From Leptobrachium leishanense (lineage: Eukaryota > Chordata > Amphibia > Anura > Megophryidae): a stretch of 64,000 bases of DNA. Location: NCBI GenBank assembly GCA_009667805.1, contig CM019069.1, forward strand, positions 93,593,204-93,657,203. Reading direction: 5' to 3'. Position numbers and translations under genes: made by a program. Positions within the stretch are counted from its first letter, which is position 1. The number at the start of each line of letters is the position of its first letter. The notes below the pieces were generated by a model. That model saw only the letters and a list, made by a program, of their open reading frames with translations, ran no database searches and had not been told where the DNA came from. Positions 46,487 through 57,199 of this stretch are shown one piece after another.

Positions 46487-46696
46487 CAGTCCCACGCCTG
46501 AGGGCTGCGTCTGGCCATCCAACGGGACATTAGTCTGGAAAGAGGACTTGGAGGTCTTTGAGAGGGCACTGCTTGCCCATGGAGACATCTACAGTATCCT
46601 GACTCTGACTCTGATGGGTGGTGGTGACCTCCTTGATACTCATCTGATATGGTCATGCCTAGGTGCCCGGAGTGCACCTTGTAAGGAGGGAGGTAC

Positions 46697-47334
46697 TGTC
46701 ATGTCTCAGGCCTGGGAACTTGCTGTGGCCAGTCTGGCTTTCCATTACTCCCTGTCTGTATCCACCTAAGGGTTAACTCCTGTTCTAGAAGCCTGTGTGT
46801 TTTGCATAAATACCTGATTACGCCCTCCCATCCTCGCTCTTCCATTTTGTGTTTTCCCTTCCTGTTGTCAGAGGTCCTGAGAGCTCCCTCTTGTTATTGT
46901 ATGTATCCTCATTTATCTGCTCTGCCGTGTATACCAGTTATTCCATCCTTGCTGTGTCTGCATTACCTGGTTCCTGCTTGCTTGACGATCCACTGCGTGG
47001 CCCACTATCCAGTGGGTGCAGAGACTCTCAAGTGGCTTCCAGCCCTCAAGCTCTCTCCTAGAAGTAGACCTTCTATCAAAGGTACTGTTACCAAAGGCTC
47101 CTGCTTCTCCTCAAGAGGATCTAGAGAGAGACTACGTAGCCCACCATCCACTTGCCTGTGTTACTATCTGTTCTGTGCTGGACTAGACTGTTTGCTGTGA
47201 ACCATTCCACAATACAAGCCTTATTGTGCATATACTGCCTCCAGTGTCGGTCTGCCTGCTTAACCGCAGCGCTTGGGATTATATATCACCACACAGAGGC
47301 TGTGCCATGGCTCCTTCATGGAGCGAGCCTGACA
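46697..47334 (+). repeat. 3' LTR of the Gag-only element
   Basis: 638 bp from TGTCATGTCTCAGG to GAGCCTGACA, preceded by the purine-rich AAGGAGGGAGG (46683-46693). It is complete, unlike the 5' LTR. Confidence 0.85.
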
Positions 47335-47338
47335 ATAT

Positions 47339-48630
47339 TGAGCTCCAAACAGGACTGGCAGTCGTGCATAAATGGTTAACAGCAGGAATCATTCTTAGAC
47401 AAGCAGAGTCAGAATCAGGGGTGGTTCTCAGACAAGCTGGGTCAATATCAGAGGTGGTTCTCAGACAAAAATGGGTTAATAACAAGAGTGATACTCATAC
47501 AATTTCCGCTGTTGGCTGGCTGGGTGCCAGGCGGTTGCCGGTGGTAGGAAGTCGCACGGCCAATCAGAGGACAGGGCGTGGCATGATGACACGGAGCGCC
47601 GGCTTTAAATCCTGACCGTGCAAATCACTCAGCTCCTTGTTGTGGAGTTGCTTCCCACAGAGCTAGTGATTTGACACTCGCGATTCACTGATTTTTTTGT
47701 CTTGCTATTGCTGACTTGGATTGTATGAGGGCCCCTGCTTACTGCTGACTCGGATTGTATGAGGACCTTGCTTGATACTGACCCAGATTGTATGAGTGCC
47801 CAGCTTACTGCTGACCTGGATTGCTTTAATGTATGTTTAGCAGACAGATTATTAATAACATTAGCATAATAGCATTTTGGCTCTGTCTGATGGACACATA
47901 CGTGGATTCAACTTAAACATGATCTCGAGTTGGATTATAAAATCCCTACAAATACTTGGTGTCCCATCATAATTTATGGGAGCCTTGAGATTCACATAGG
48001 ATTTTTATGAGGCAGTAGGAGTAGGAATGTTCACTACTGGAGGTGATGAAGGGGTCTTGCATGGCTGATTCAAGGCCTGAGCGAACTAATCAATTTGGTG
48101 ATCCTGCTCTTCCTGTTTCCCTATGATAACACCGAGTTGAGTCATAAGGTTAGCTAGGTCTGTAGGATCCATTGTTGGCCTTGTCGTAATGTCCCGATTC
48201 CCTTCGATATCAATGATGCAGATCCCTATAGACAGATCTCTAAACCCTCCAATAATTAAGTGGTCGGTAATACTAACCCTATACACCCCTGCTTTCGTCA
48301 TGGACACGATACAGGCACACAGTACATAACACAAACCCAGTACTCTATATACGGAGCTCAAAAACAGGACTGGCAGTCATGCATAAATGGTTAACAGCAG
48401 GAATTGTTCTTAGACAAGCAGGGTCAGAATCAGGGGTGGTTCTCAGACAAGCTGAGTTAATAACAAGAGTGGTATTCATACAAGCCTGGTCAGATTTAGA
48501 ATGGGCATTAAAGCAATCCGAGTCAGCAGTAAGCAGGGCACTCATACTATCTGGGTCAGTATAAAGCAAGGTCCTCTTACTATCTGGGTCAGCAGTAAGC
48601 AGGGTCCTCATAATGTCAGAAACCACATAT
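47339..48630. repeat. Repeated segments with LTR-like promoter sequence
   Basis: 47344-47500 and 48358-48485 are direct repeats (AACAGGACTGGCAGTC, then TGGTTAACAGCAGGAAT). 47700-47830 carries about three units of CTGACTTGGATTGTATGAG. The complementary form of that motif fills 48490-48610. 47505-47720 (with TTTAAATCCTGACCGTG) is repeated, inverted, at 61490-61690. Probably remains of another LTR family. The boundaries are unclear. Confidence 0.5.
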
Positions 48631-49023
48631 TCTAAATCCTGGCAGCCCCTTTAAACCCTGCTTAATACAGGTTCCTATGGACTTGCCTGTAACCGGTGCA
48701 TACCAAGAGACCACAGGTTCACCTAATCTCCTGTTAATGAGGCCTCCTTAAAAGGAAGTAACATCCTCTGTTCCTCACTTCATGTTTGAAGTTAGAACTG
48801 AGCATCCAAGCTGACCAGTTATCTGAAAAGCTCCCTGTTCCTGAGATTACCCATCTGGACTCCTACTCTATGTACCGGTACCTTTATCTGTTATCCCCTG
48901 GCTATGGACTTGAGTATTCTGTTTACCTCGACCTCTGCCTGACACCCGACTATGATATTGCCTGCCCCCATACCTGGATACCTTGCCACGGACTTTAGTT
49001 TAACTTAATTAATCTGTTTCATT
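48631..49023. other. LTR-like sequence serving as target of gypsy copy B
   Basis: A TTAAAAGG box near 48749 and a downstream CT-rich, codon-poor text resemble LTR U3/R/U5 regions in this window. It is interrupted at 49023 by gypsy B and may continue at 55712-55827. Confidence 0.35.
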
Positions 49024-49943
49024 TGTAGCGCTCACTCCCGGAGGAGCCGCTGAATTTGAACCTCGGGTCAGTCTCCCCGCACTAGGGAATAAATATACAC
49101 CAGCACTGCTGTGGATTTTATAAGTTATATAGTTTACTGATCTCAAATAAACTGGCATATATAGAGCAGCACGGTATACATATATATTTACAGAAGTTCG
49201 TAATGCGAGAAACGCGCAGCGGAAAAGAAAAAGGAATATTACCCCTTCGTGGTTGGAATGTGAGTCCCGTACAGGTTGTGTCCCAAGAAGGTGTACGTGT
49301 ATGCGTGTGTTGGTACCCGGGTACAAGATTCAACTGGCCAGTGAATGATTTCAATGTGTCTTCGACTAGTCACGTTGGGGCCCTGTAGGTTTAGACAAAC
49401 TTGCAGCGTGCTTTATTATTTTACTGTGGCCGGGAAGGCCTCTCACCCGTCCGCCAGATACTCTGTGCTCTGCTCGACCCAGGACGTCTCTCCACTCGAC
49501 TTGACTGGGACTCTGTGCCACGCTTGTCCGTTTCTGTCACAAGATGCTCTGCTCACCGCCTGCACTCCCACTAGATCATCGCGGTCTCCTAACTCGGGGT
49601 GCTTCAGCAACTCTGTATCTTTGTTAATTTCCCAGCAGTGGATTACTAGGTCTCTGGCAAGTAATGTGAACCGATCTCCATCTCCGCAAGGCCGCACCTG
49701 CGCTCCGGTCGCGATCGTTGTCTGTCTCACGTGCATCTTGCTCTCTTCACTCCTCGGCGCGCTCTGGGTTTCCTCTGCACAAGGCTGCGGATGTAAGTCA
49801 TTTTTCCCACCCACTTCCTGTTCCCCAAGCAAAGCATCCTGGAAAACATAGTCCCATTGTCCAGTGTCTCTTACATTGCGCTTGTCTCCCTCTGGTGGCC
49901 AAAAATAAGTACTACAGCAACAGCGTTTTAAACCAGCGCTACA
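49024..49943 (-). repeat. 3' LTR of gypsy copy B
   Basis: In element orientation it starts TGTAGCGCTGG and ends GAGCGCTACA. It lies next to the polypurine tract at 49944-49956. The same family as 139-2014. Confidence 0.92.
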
Positions 49944-49956
49944 CTCTCCCCCTCCT
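49944..49956 (-). promoter_or_regulatory. Polypurine tract of gypsy copy B
   Basis: The minus strand reads AGGAGGGGGAGAG directly before the LTR, identical to copy A. Confidence 0.85.
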
Positions 49957-50013
49957 AGAACTCTTGGGTCTCTCCAAGGAGGTATAACAGTTACATTACA
50001 TTTCAACATAACA

Positions 50014-51870
50014 TTAGGCAACATATACAGGCTCAGCAGCAAGCGTACAATGGGTCAGATACACGTCCTCAAGTTGACTCATGCTTCTGACTACCTCAGC
50101 TAACATAGCAGACACTTCGGGCAACCTTTGCACTGTGGTGACAGCCTCTTCAGTGCTATGTCCTGGTGAGTCGTAGGTGAGTCTTTGAGGGGGGTCGGAC
50201 AGAACGTTTTGGCTGTGGCTCAATCAGTTCCTCTTCAGGTGGAAGTACTACAAGTGCGGGTTCAGTTCTTTCATCCACAACTGGAACATACATTTCTTCG
50301 GAATATGATCCTTCCAGTGAAGGCATAGAACTGTAATCATAAGATGCGGCTTCAGGAACTACAGGGATTTCAGAAGTCTCGGGAACTTCCAATTGGAATT
50401 CAAAAGCCTCAGGTTACTTTCCTACCGTTCAGGAACTGAAATGACCTCTTCAGGCTCTGGTGAGCGCACCCAGTCCAGACAAAGGCTTTCTTCCTCACTG
50501 TCCCCTTCACTCTCTTCAACAACCCGTGTCTGCTGAGACCGAGTAACGGGAGTTAAGCGTGGAGCAGACGGGTTCCGCAGAGAAAGTTCGTCACCAACTG
50601 GTATCCTTACAGCCTCTCTCAAAGGTAGCAGACGATTCCGGTGCCAGTTTTTAAGAGGCCCAGCCTTTCCATCCGGTTGGATTTGGTAAACTGGCAAACC
50701 CGGCAGTTGCTTGCAGACAATGTAGACCTGAGAACTCCATCTATCCGCAAACTTATGCTTTGCAGCAGCACCCAAGTTCTTCAACGAAACCCTATCACCG
50801 GGTTGTAGATCCTATATCCAAACTTTCAAATCATAGTTCTGGTTATTCCTCTGTTCCCTGTTTCCTGAGGTCAAACAGGCCTGTTCAAACGCAGAGGCCA
50901 AGTTCTTCTGAAGTCTATCCACATAATTTCTGTGAGAAGCTACCGACGTCTGGTCCAGAGATAGCCCAAACGCCAAATCAACCAGCAGTCTAGCTTCTCT
51001 TCCGAACATAAGACGGTACGGTGAGTATCCAGTAGCGTCACTCTCCGTACTGTTGTATGCATGTACTAGTGTAGCTATGTGACGACTCCAGCTCTGCTTG
51101 ACAGTGTCCCCAACAAGTTTAGCAGCGTGCGATTGAACCTTTCGGGTTGAGCATCACCTTGAGGTGTAGTTCGGGTCTTCTGAATTCCCAACAGTTCCAG
51201 TAATTGCCCAACCAGCCGGCTCTCAAAGTTTCTACCCTGATCAGAGTGTATTCTCCTTGGTAGGCCATAGTGAACAAAGAACTTTTCCATTAGAACCTTC
51301 GCCACCATAGGAGCAGGTTGGTCTTTCGAGGAAAAAGCTTGGGCATAACATGTGAAATGATCAGTCATTACTAGAATATTTCCCTGCCAACTAGCATCCG
51401 GCTGTAAGCACAGGAAATCAATGCACACCAAATCCATGGGTCCTTGACTTTGTATGTGGCTCATTGGAGCGGTTCGGGTCGGTAGGGTCTTCCTTTGGAT
51501 ACACCTCAGACATGAATGGCAGTAACTTTCCACTTCAGCTCTCATGCAGGGCCAATAGAATCTGTCTCGCACCAGCTTAAAAGTTCTCTCTGCACCTAAA
51601 TGTCCATGTTCATCGTGCAACGACCGCAGCACATCCTCTCTGTGCTTAGTGGGAAGGAACAACTGTTGGGTCTCTTCAGCACTGTTCGCGGGGCCCCTTC
51701 GGTAGACCACCCCATCCAACATCTTCAATTGTTCCCACTCTTTATATACCAATCTGGCCCCTTCTGGGGAATTTGTCAGAAGAATCTCCCGTTGGTTCAC
51801 GTTAGGGGCCTTCATGGTTAATGATACCCACTTCGCAGGTCTAGTACATTTTGCTCCAGACAGACACTGT
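50014..51870 (-). pseudogene. Integrase and pol C-terminus of gypsy copy B, broken
   Basis: Integrase inserts the DNA copy into the genome. The frame 51815-51075 shows the HHCC zinc finger (HDEHGHLG...CHSCLRC), the catalytic Asp in VCIDFL (about 51420) and HSDQGRNF (about 51240), and the Glu in QPERFNR (about 51140). A frameshift near 51100 moves to the frame 51009-50812. A TAG near 50816 follows, then 50784-50422 with the C-terminal barrel-like region (RWSSQVYIV...YQIQPDGK). A low-complexity Glu-rich tail continues to 50014 in other frames. At 51870 the coding text jumps from the start of the reverse transcriptase directly to the region before integrase. Confidence 0.88.
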
Positions 51871-53245
51871 AAGGCATCTTCTATCCGAGGAGTAGCATAT
51901 TGATCTGGGATGGTTCTCCGATTTAGCGTGAGAGACTGACAGAACCATTCTTCTTCCGGACCATTACTATTGGTGATGCATACGGGCTCCTGGACTCTTG
52001 GATCACCTTGGTTCTTTGCAGTTCATTCAGCTATTCTTGTAGATCATCCAAGTCTCCCAACGGAACTCGTCTTGACCTTTCTCGAAACGGCTCATCTTCC
52101 TGTAGTCGAATGCGATGCTCAGTACTCTTAGCTAGGCCCACGTCGAACTCATCCTTGGAGAACAAGTCCCTCCACTTTAGGACCTGGGACTGAAGACGTT
52201 TCTTCCAGTCAGGTGAGATGGGAGCATCCTTGGGGTAGAACCTTTCATCTGGAATCTCTTTATCCACTCCCCCTCCTAAATCGGTAGGGGAGAGAGGCGT
52301 AGCGGACGCTACTTGCCCGATAGGCATTCGTGCTTTCAGGATCACTGGAGAATCAGACACACTGACTGAGACTCTTCCTCGTGTCCGTTTCAAAGCTCTT
52401 GTGGAGATGATTTTAGGCATTACTTCTACTCCAGCTTCACTCCCATGATTAAAATCGGTTTCCAGTACCACATAGGGACCTGGTTGCGATCCGTTCAACT
52501 TGACTGAAGCCCGGAAGCTCGCTACTTCTCCTGATTGCAGAACCCTCTCTGTTGCTTCCAATCTCCATAGGCGCCCCACTTCAGCAGGTGCCTTCTGTTC
52601 TTCGACCATTCTCTGATAGACTGGACGTAACATCGGGTGCACTCCCTTGGTGGAACCTTCTTCCAGTACCATAGGAGTCAGGAGACGTCGCACCAGATCA
52701 GTATTCGTCCCCACTATCATAGAACTTCTGTTGGCCAATGCATCACAACCTCCAGACTGTCCGATGACTTCGGATCTGATCTCTAACTTCACCTGTAGAT
52801 ATCCGTCATAGGGAAGTTTCTCAGTTCCGATACCCCAGATTTCCAGGTCCTTCAATTTCTGTAGAGGTATGTGCTTCAAGTGCTTCTCATAGAAATCTCG
52901 GTAGATCAATGTCACTTGAGCCCCTGAGTCCAACAGAGCTTTAGTGTAGACTCCCTCTACTTGGATTGGCACAATGGGAGAAGGACCTATCAGCTGGTCA
53001 GGAAACTTTGTTGTAGTAACAGGAAGTTTAGACCCAGTTTGTTGTACCCTGGCCTTCTTCTTGGCCCTTGTAGGTTTTGGCTGTGCATTGCTTCCCCATG
53101 ACGTAGGACCGGATGCTAATGGAGTGACTCTTTCAGTCCTGGCAGGCTCAGCAGTTGGCCAGACTCTGGGCCCTCTCGGCCTCTCAATCCTGGCTTGATT
53201 TTTGGAGCGGGTTTTGACCATTGGGCACCTAGTTTGCTCCTTCAC
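51871..53245 (-). pseudogene. Protease and start of reverse transcriptase of gypsy copy B
   Basis: Frame 53245-52031 begins with a Lys/Arg/Pro-rich linker, then an aspartic protease with LLDSGAQVTLI (about 52941-52909), then a spacer. It ends in the first part of the reverse transcriptase (FDVGLAKSTEHRI). A TAG near 52030 interrupts it. A short continuation to 51871 (SRSPYASPIV) has lost a few residues before NRRTIPDQYATPR. The fingers, palm with YxDD, thumb and all RNase H are missing, a deletion of probably well over 1 kb. Confidence 0.88.
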
Positions 53246-54651
53246 TTGTGCCCTCTGGCGTTTCCCGCTGGTGAGGTAGATAGTAACCCCTCCAAGGCTT
53301 TTAGGAGCTCTACCATATTTCTCTCAGGCTTTTGGCTTTTGCATTGTGCGTGGAAATGACCCATTTCCCCACAACTGAAACATCTCTTCTTTGAAGACGG
53401 AGACGCAGTCACTTGCTGTGATTCGGTTGAAGGACCCTGGCCAGACACCACAGCATCTCCAGTTGCCCGCATATCAGTAAGGAACTTCTGCATATCGGTC
53501 TGGGTCTGTGCCACCTACAAAAGTGCTCGGCACAGGTCCGCATGTGCCTGTTGCAATTCCGCTTGAGTTTCTTGTACCTTCTTAATGGTTTTGTGCAACT
53601 CACGATGTGCAGAAAGGTTTAGTTCTTTTGCAGCATTCTCTGTGGATTTAGGAACAACCAAACGCTCTTGTTCGTCCACTTCAGATCCATAGGTGTCTAA
53701 CGAATCATCTTCAGGTTGCAGACATTCGTTATGCCTCATGGGTTGTGCGTAAGCTCTTTCTCCTCTCCTAAAGGATTTTCCTTCAAGTAAAGCCTCTTCC
53801 TCTCTGACAGCTCGGATCAGTTCCAGGTATTTCAATTCTCGGTTACCTTCCCTGCTTCTCAGCTGTAGCATCACCGGATCTAGAGGTTGAGCGCCCCTCA
53901 GGATCTGCTGCATTCGGATTTTATCTATTTCGGCCGATTCGGCCCCTTTCTTGAGAAGTATCTGGTGCAGAATCTTATCTAGGCGCCTCATATATTCAGT
54001 CATTTTCTCACCTTTTCGCTGGTAGGTGTGTTCATACTGGTACACGAGCTCCGCAGCCTTTTCCGTTCGCCCAAAGACTTCCTGTAAAATATTTAGATAA
54101 TCTAAAGCAGTGCAGTTTTGCTTACTCAATTTTAGGTTTCTTACAGCCTCTGACACAGGTCCCTTTAAGCTCTCAGTAATCCTTTGCTTCTTCTGCGCTT
54201 CAGAGACGTCCCACTCATCCAGAGCCTGCATCGCCTGTTCTACCCATTCTTCGAAGGTTTCTTCTCCCGCCGGAGTTGGTACATTTCCTGTAAAATTTCT
54301 CAACCGTCGATAACCAAAGTTAGTGTGCGGAGGGCTTGTTCTTTGACATTTAGCCAACAAATCTCCAATAGCCACTATAAATTCAGGCCCAATCATGGGC
54401 GCGGGAACACTCGCGGGATTGCCACGTGGCGCACTTGGCTGAATCAGTTGAATTTCCACCTCATCGGTCAGATTCACGCTCGCGCCCTGAAAACACACTG
54501 GAACACCCTTTCTCCACTCAAAAAGAACATACGTGTGAGAAGTATCTGGATTCTCTTTAATGTCCAGGATTAACCCCCGATGATCTGGTGTAAGCACGGC
54601 CACGGCCTGGCGAATCTGATCTTCGGCCCAAGTGTCTGCAGGAATATCCAT
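53242..54651 (-). pseudogene. Gag of gypsy copy B, PNMA-like
   Basis: The structural Gag protein. The ATG at 54651 opens a frame with an N-terminal domain of about 90 residues containing SHTYVLFEWRKG, similar in layout to the N-terminal domain of vertebrate PNMA proteins. A capsid region follows (FTGNVPTPAGEETFEEWVEQ... to about 53760, with LVYQYEHTYQRKGE), then a Gln-rich coiled-coil-like end. A TAG at about 53512 interrupts it. The same frame then encodes the CCHC knuckle CFSCGEMGHFHAQC (about 53382-53341). It overlaps the start of pol by four bases. PNMA genes of mammals derive from a gypsy Gag, and this looks like a mobile relative. Confidence 0.8.
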
Positions 54652-54749
54652 GACTATACACAATTCTGACTACTGTGCTCCTCAAACCATTTGGCAGCAG
54701 TGTCTGGATCCATATTTATCCCTTTAAATGCGTTTTTTCCAGAGACTGG

Positions 54750-54767
54750 ATCCCGGACGAGCCCCCA
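54750..54767 (-). promoter_or_regulatory. Primer-binding site, tRNA-Pro type
   Basis: The minus strand reads TGGGGGCTCGTCCGGGAT, 2 nt after the 5' LTR end (54770). This is complementary to the 3' end of tRNA-Pro and identical to the classical site of several retroviruses. Confidence 0.88.
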
Positions 54768-54769
54768 CG

Positions 54770-55711
54770 TGTTGCGCTCACTCCCGGAGGAGCCGCTGAA
54801 TTTAAACCTTGGGTCAGTCTCCCCGCACTAGGGAATAAATATAAAATCCACAGCAGTGCTGGTGTATAAGTTATATAGTTTACTGATCTCAAATAAACTG
54901 GCATATATAGAGCAGCACGGTATACATATATATTTACAGAAGTTCGTAATGCGAGAAACGCACAGCGGAAAAGAAAAATGAATATTAACCCCTTCGTTGT
55001 TGGAATGTGAGTCCCGTACAGGTTGTGTCCCAAGAAGGTGTACGTGTATGCGTGTGTTGGTACTCAGGTACAAGATTCAACCGGCCAGTGAATGATTTCA
55101 ATGTGTCTTCGACTAGTCACGTTGGGGCCCTGTAGGTTTAGACAAACTTGCAGCGTGCTTTATTATTTTACTGTGGTCGGGAAGGCCTCTCACCCATCCG
55201 CCAGATACTCTGTGCTCTGCTCGACACAGGACGTCTCTCCTCTCGACTTGACTGGGACTCTGTGCCACCGGATCCGCTTGTCTTGCTTGTCCGTTTCTGT
55301 CACAAGATGCTCTGCTCACCGCCTGTACTCCCACTAGATCATCGCGGTCTCCTAACTCGGGGTCCTTCAGCAACTCTGTATCTTTGTTAATTTCCCAGCG
55401 GTGGATTACTAGGTCTCTGGCAAGTAATGTGAACTGATCTCCAGCTCCGCAAGGCCGCACCTGTGCTCCGGCCGGGTCACGATCGTTGTCTGTCCCACTT
55501 GCGTCTTGCTCTCTTCACTCCTCGTCGCGCTCTGTGTTTCCTCTGCACAAGGCTGCGGATGTAAGTCATTTTTCCCACCCACTTCCTGTTCCCCACGCAA
55601 AGCATGCTGGAAAACGTAGTCCCATTGTCCAGTGTCTCTTACATTGCGCTTGTCTCCCTCTGGTGGCCAAAAATAAGTACTACAGCAACAGTGTTTTAAA
55701 CCAGCGCTACA
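54770..55711 (-). repeat. 5' LTR of gypsy copy B
   Basis: 942 bp, very similar to 49024-49943 but with small indels (an extra GATCCGCTTGTCTTG near 55270, a missing ATACACCAGC-type stretch) and a T-to-A change in the terminal GCGC[A/T]ACA. Confidence 0.92.
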
Positions 55712-55827
55712 TTTCTTTGTTATTGTCTATGCAGTGTCTGCCCTATTTTGTATATATTCAGTTCCCTCCTGTGTGTGCTATGTTTTAATCCTGTCATCTG
55801 TGTATTCTGCTCTTTGCCTCCCCATTT

Positions 55828-56108
55828 TAGGGATGAGCCGAACACCCCCCGAGTTCGGTTCGGACGCGAACCCGAACTTCCCATATGTTCGGGTCCGAAC
55901 CCGAACTCCATGCAAGTCAATGGGGCTGAAAATTCGGGTTTTTAGAGTTTTTCCAAGAGGGCATATATGCTAGATATTTGCCACTATATAAGGCACACTA
56001 TATAAGGCTTCACACAGCGCTTCTGCACGTGTTTGAGAGGAGATTTGAGAGGAGATTGATCTTGTGTTAGTGTGTGTTCTTACTGCCAGTCGGCCACCAG
56101 CTACTGGG
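55828..56108. repeat. Extra 3'-end plus 5'-end piece at the border of hAT copy B
   Basis: 55828-55978 repeats the 3' terminal region found again at 56109-56250. 55985-56105 resembles the region just inside the 5' end (GCTTCTGCACG, GAGGAGATT, as at 4510-4580). Together they look like an internally deleted mini-copy abutting the larger one. Confidence 0.65.
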
Positions 56109-56589
56109 TAGGGACGAGCCGAACACCCCGCGAGTTCGGTTCGGGCCCGAACCCGAACTTCCCATATGTTCGGGTCCGAACTCGAACTCCATGCAAGTCA
56201 ATGGGGCTGAAAATTCGGTTTTTAGAGTGCCCTCCAAGAGGGCATATATGCTAGATATTTGCCATAAAAGGTTTATGGGGGTCCGGGTAGTGCCCTGGGG
56301 GACAGGAAACAAGGACAAAAAGTAAAAAAAAAAACGTTTTTAAAGGGACAGTGAGTTTTCCATGAAATAAGGGTTAAAAATAAAAACCAAAAATTCCTTC
56401 AAATATCGTGCCTAGGAGATCCCCATAACCTGCCCGTGAAGTGGTGGATTTCTAGGATGTATAGAAACACTTAAAAACACGTACACGTAGAAAAAGTTTA
56501 CTTATTTTTTTGGCTAAATTATTGTGAAACTTATGCAGGCTTTGGATGAAAGTAACAATAGGTGCTTCAAAATTGGTCCTTTAGCGTCC

Positions 56590-57160
56590 CCAACAGTGCC
56601 GTCACACCGTAACCCCTCTGAGGATATGAATCTGATACAGGCGTCAGTGGTAGTGCACCCAAATATTGTGCTTTTGGTGCCAGGCCTGCAAGTACTATCA
56701 TACAGTAACCCCTCTGTGGTATTGTGGAAGAATGCAGGGGTGAACCTTGCGGTCGTATATTAAAAAGATATGCATCTGGTTAAGGCGTCAGTGCACCCAG
56801 ATATTCTGCCTTTGGCGCAAGACTGCCAGGCCAGCAAGTATCATCATACAGTAACCCCTCTGTAGTATTGTGGAAGAATGCAGGGGTGGACCATGTGGTC
56901 CTATATTGAAAAGATCTGATTCTGGTCAAGGCGTCAGTGCACCCAGATATTGTGCTTTTGGTGCCAGGCCTGCAAGTGCCATCATATTACAGTAACCCAT
57001 CTGTGGTATTGTGGAAGAGTGCAGGGTTGGACCCTGCGGTTCAAAAAATTAAAATGATATAAATTTGACAGAGGCGTCAGTGCAGCCAAATATTGTGCCT
57101 TTCATGGCAGCAAGTGCCTTCACACCGTAACCCTTTTGTGGTATTGTGGAAGAGTTCAGT
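56590..57160. repeat. hAT copy B 3' tandem array
   Basis: About four units with GTATTGTGGAAGA and GGCGTCAGTGCA. It is shorter than the array of copy A. Confidence 0.8.
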
Positions 57161-57199
57161 GCTGGAGGTTTTGTGAATGCAGAAGAGGACATCCCCGAT

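Larger units (their letters stand above)
44643..47334 (+). mobile_element. Non-autonomous self-primed LTR element with a single Gag-derived ORF
   Basis: Near-identical LTR sequence at 44643-45188 and 46790-47334 encloses one long ORF and no pol. It shares the priming layout of the chromovirus: TATA-like ATAAATA, 30 bp to GCTCTTCCATT, and the complementary AATGGAAGAGC 2 nt after the 5' LTR. It therefore belongs with the Tf1/sushi group and must use enzymes made elsewhere. The 5' LTR has lost about its first 95 bp. Confidence 0.8.
49024..55711 (-). mobile_element. Ty3/gypsy element, copy B (PNMA-like Gag), internally deleted
   Basis: LTRs of 942 bp (54770-55711) and 920 bp (49024-49943) bound gag, protease and integrase on the minus strand. 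Target duplication appears to be ATTT (49021-49024 and 55711-55714), overlapping the outermost LTR base by one position. The primer-binding site fits tRNA-Pro. Several stops and frameshifts and a large deletion make it inactive. Confidence 0.92.

Noticed and set aside
48086..48361. Minus-strand 91-codon frame
   Set aside because: No similarity recognised, no neighbours of the same frame, and it lies in LTR-like repeated sequence. The ending EEQDHQID could be a Gag start but is too short to claim.
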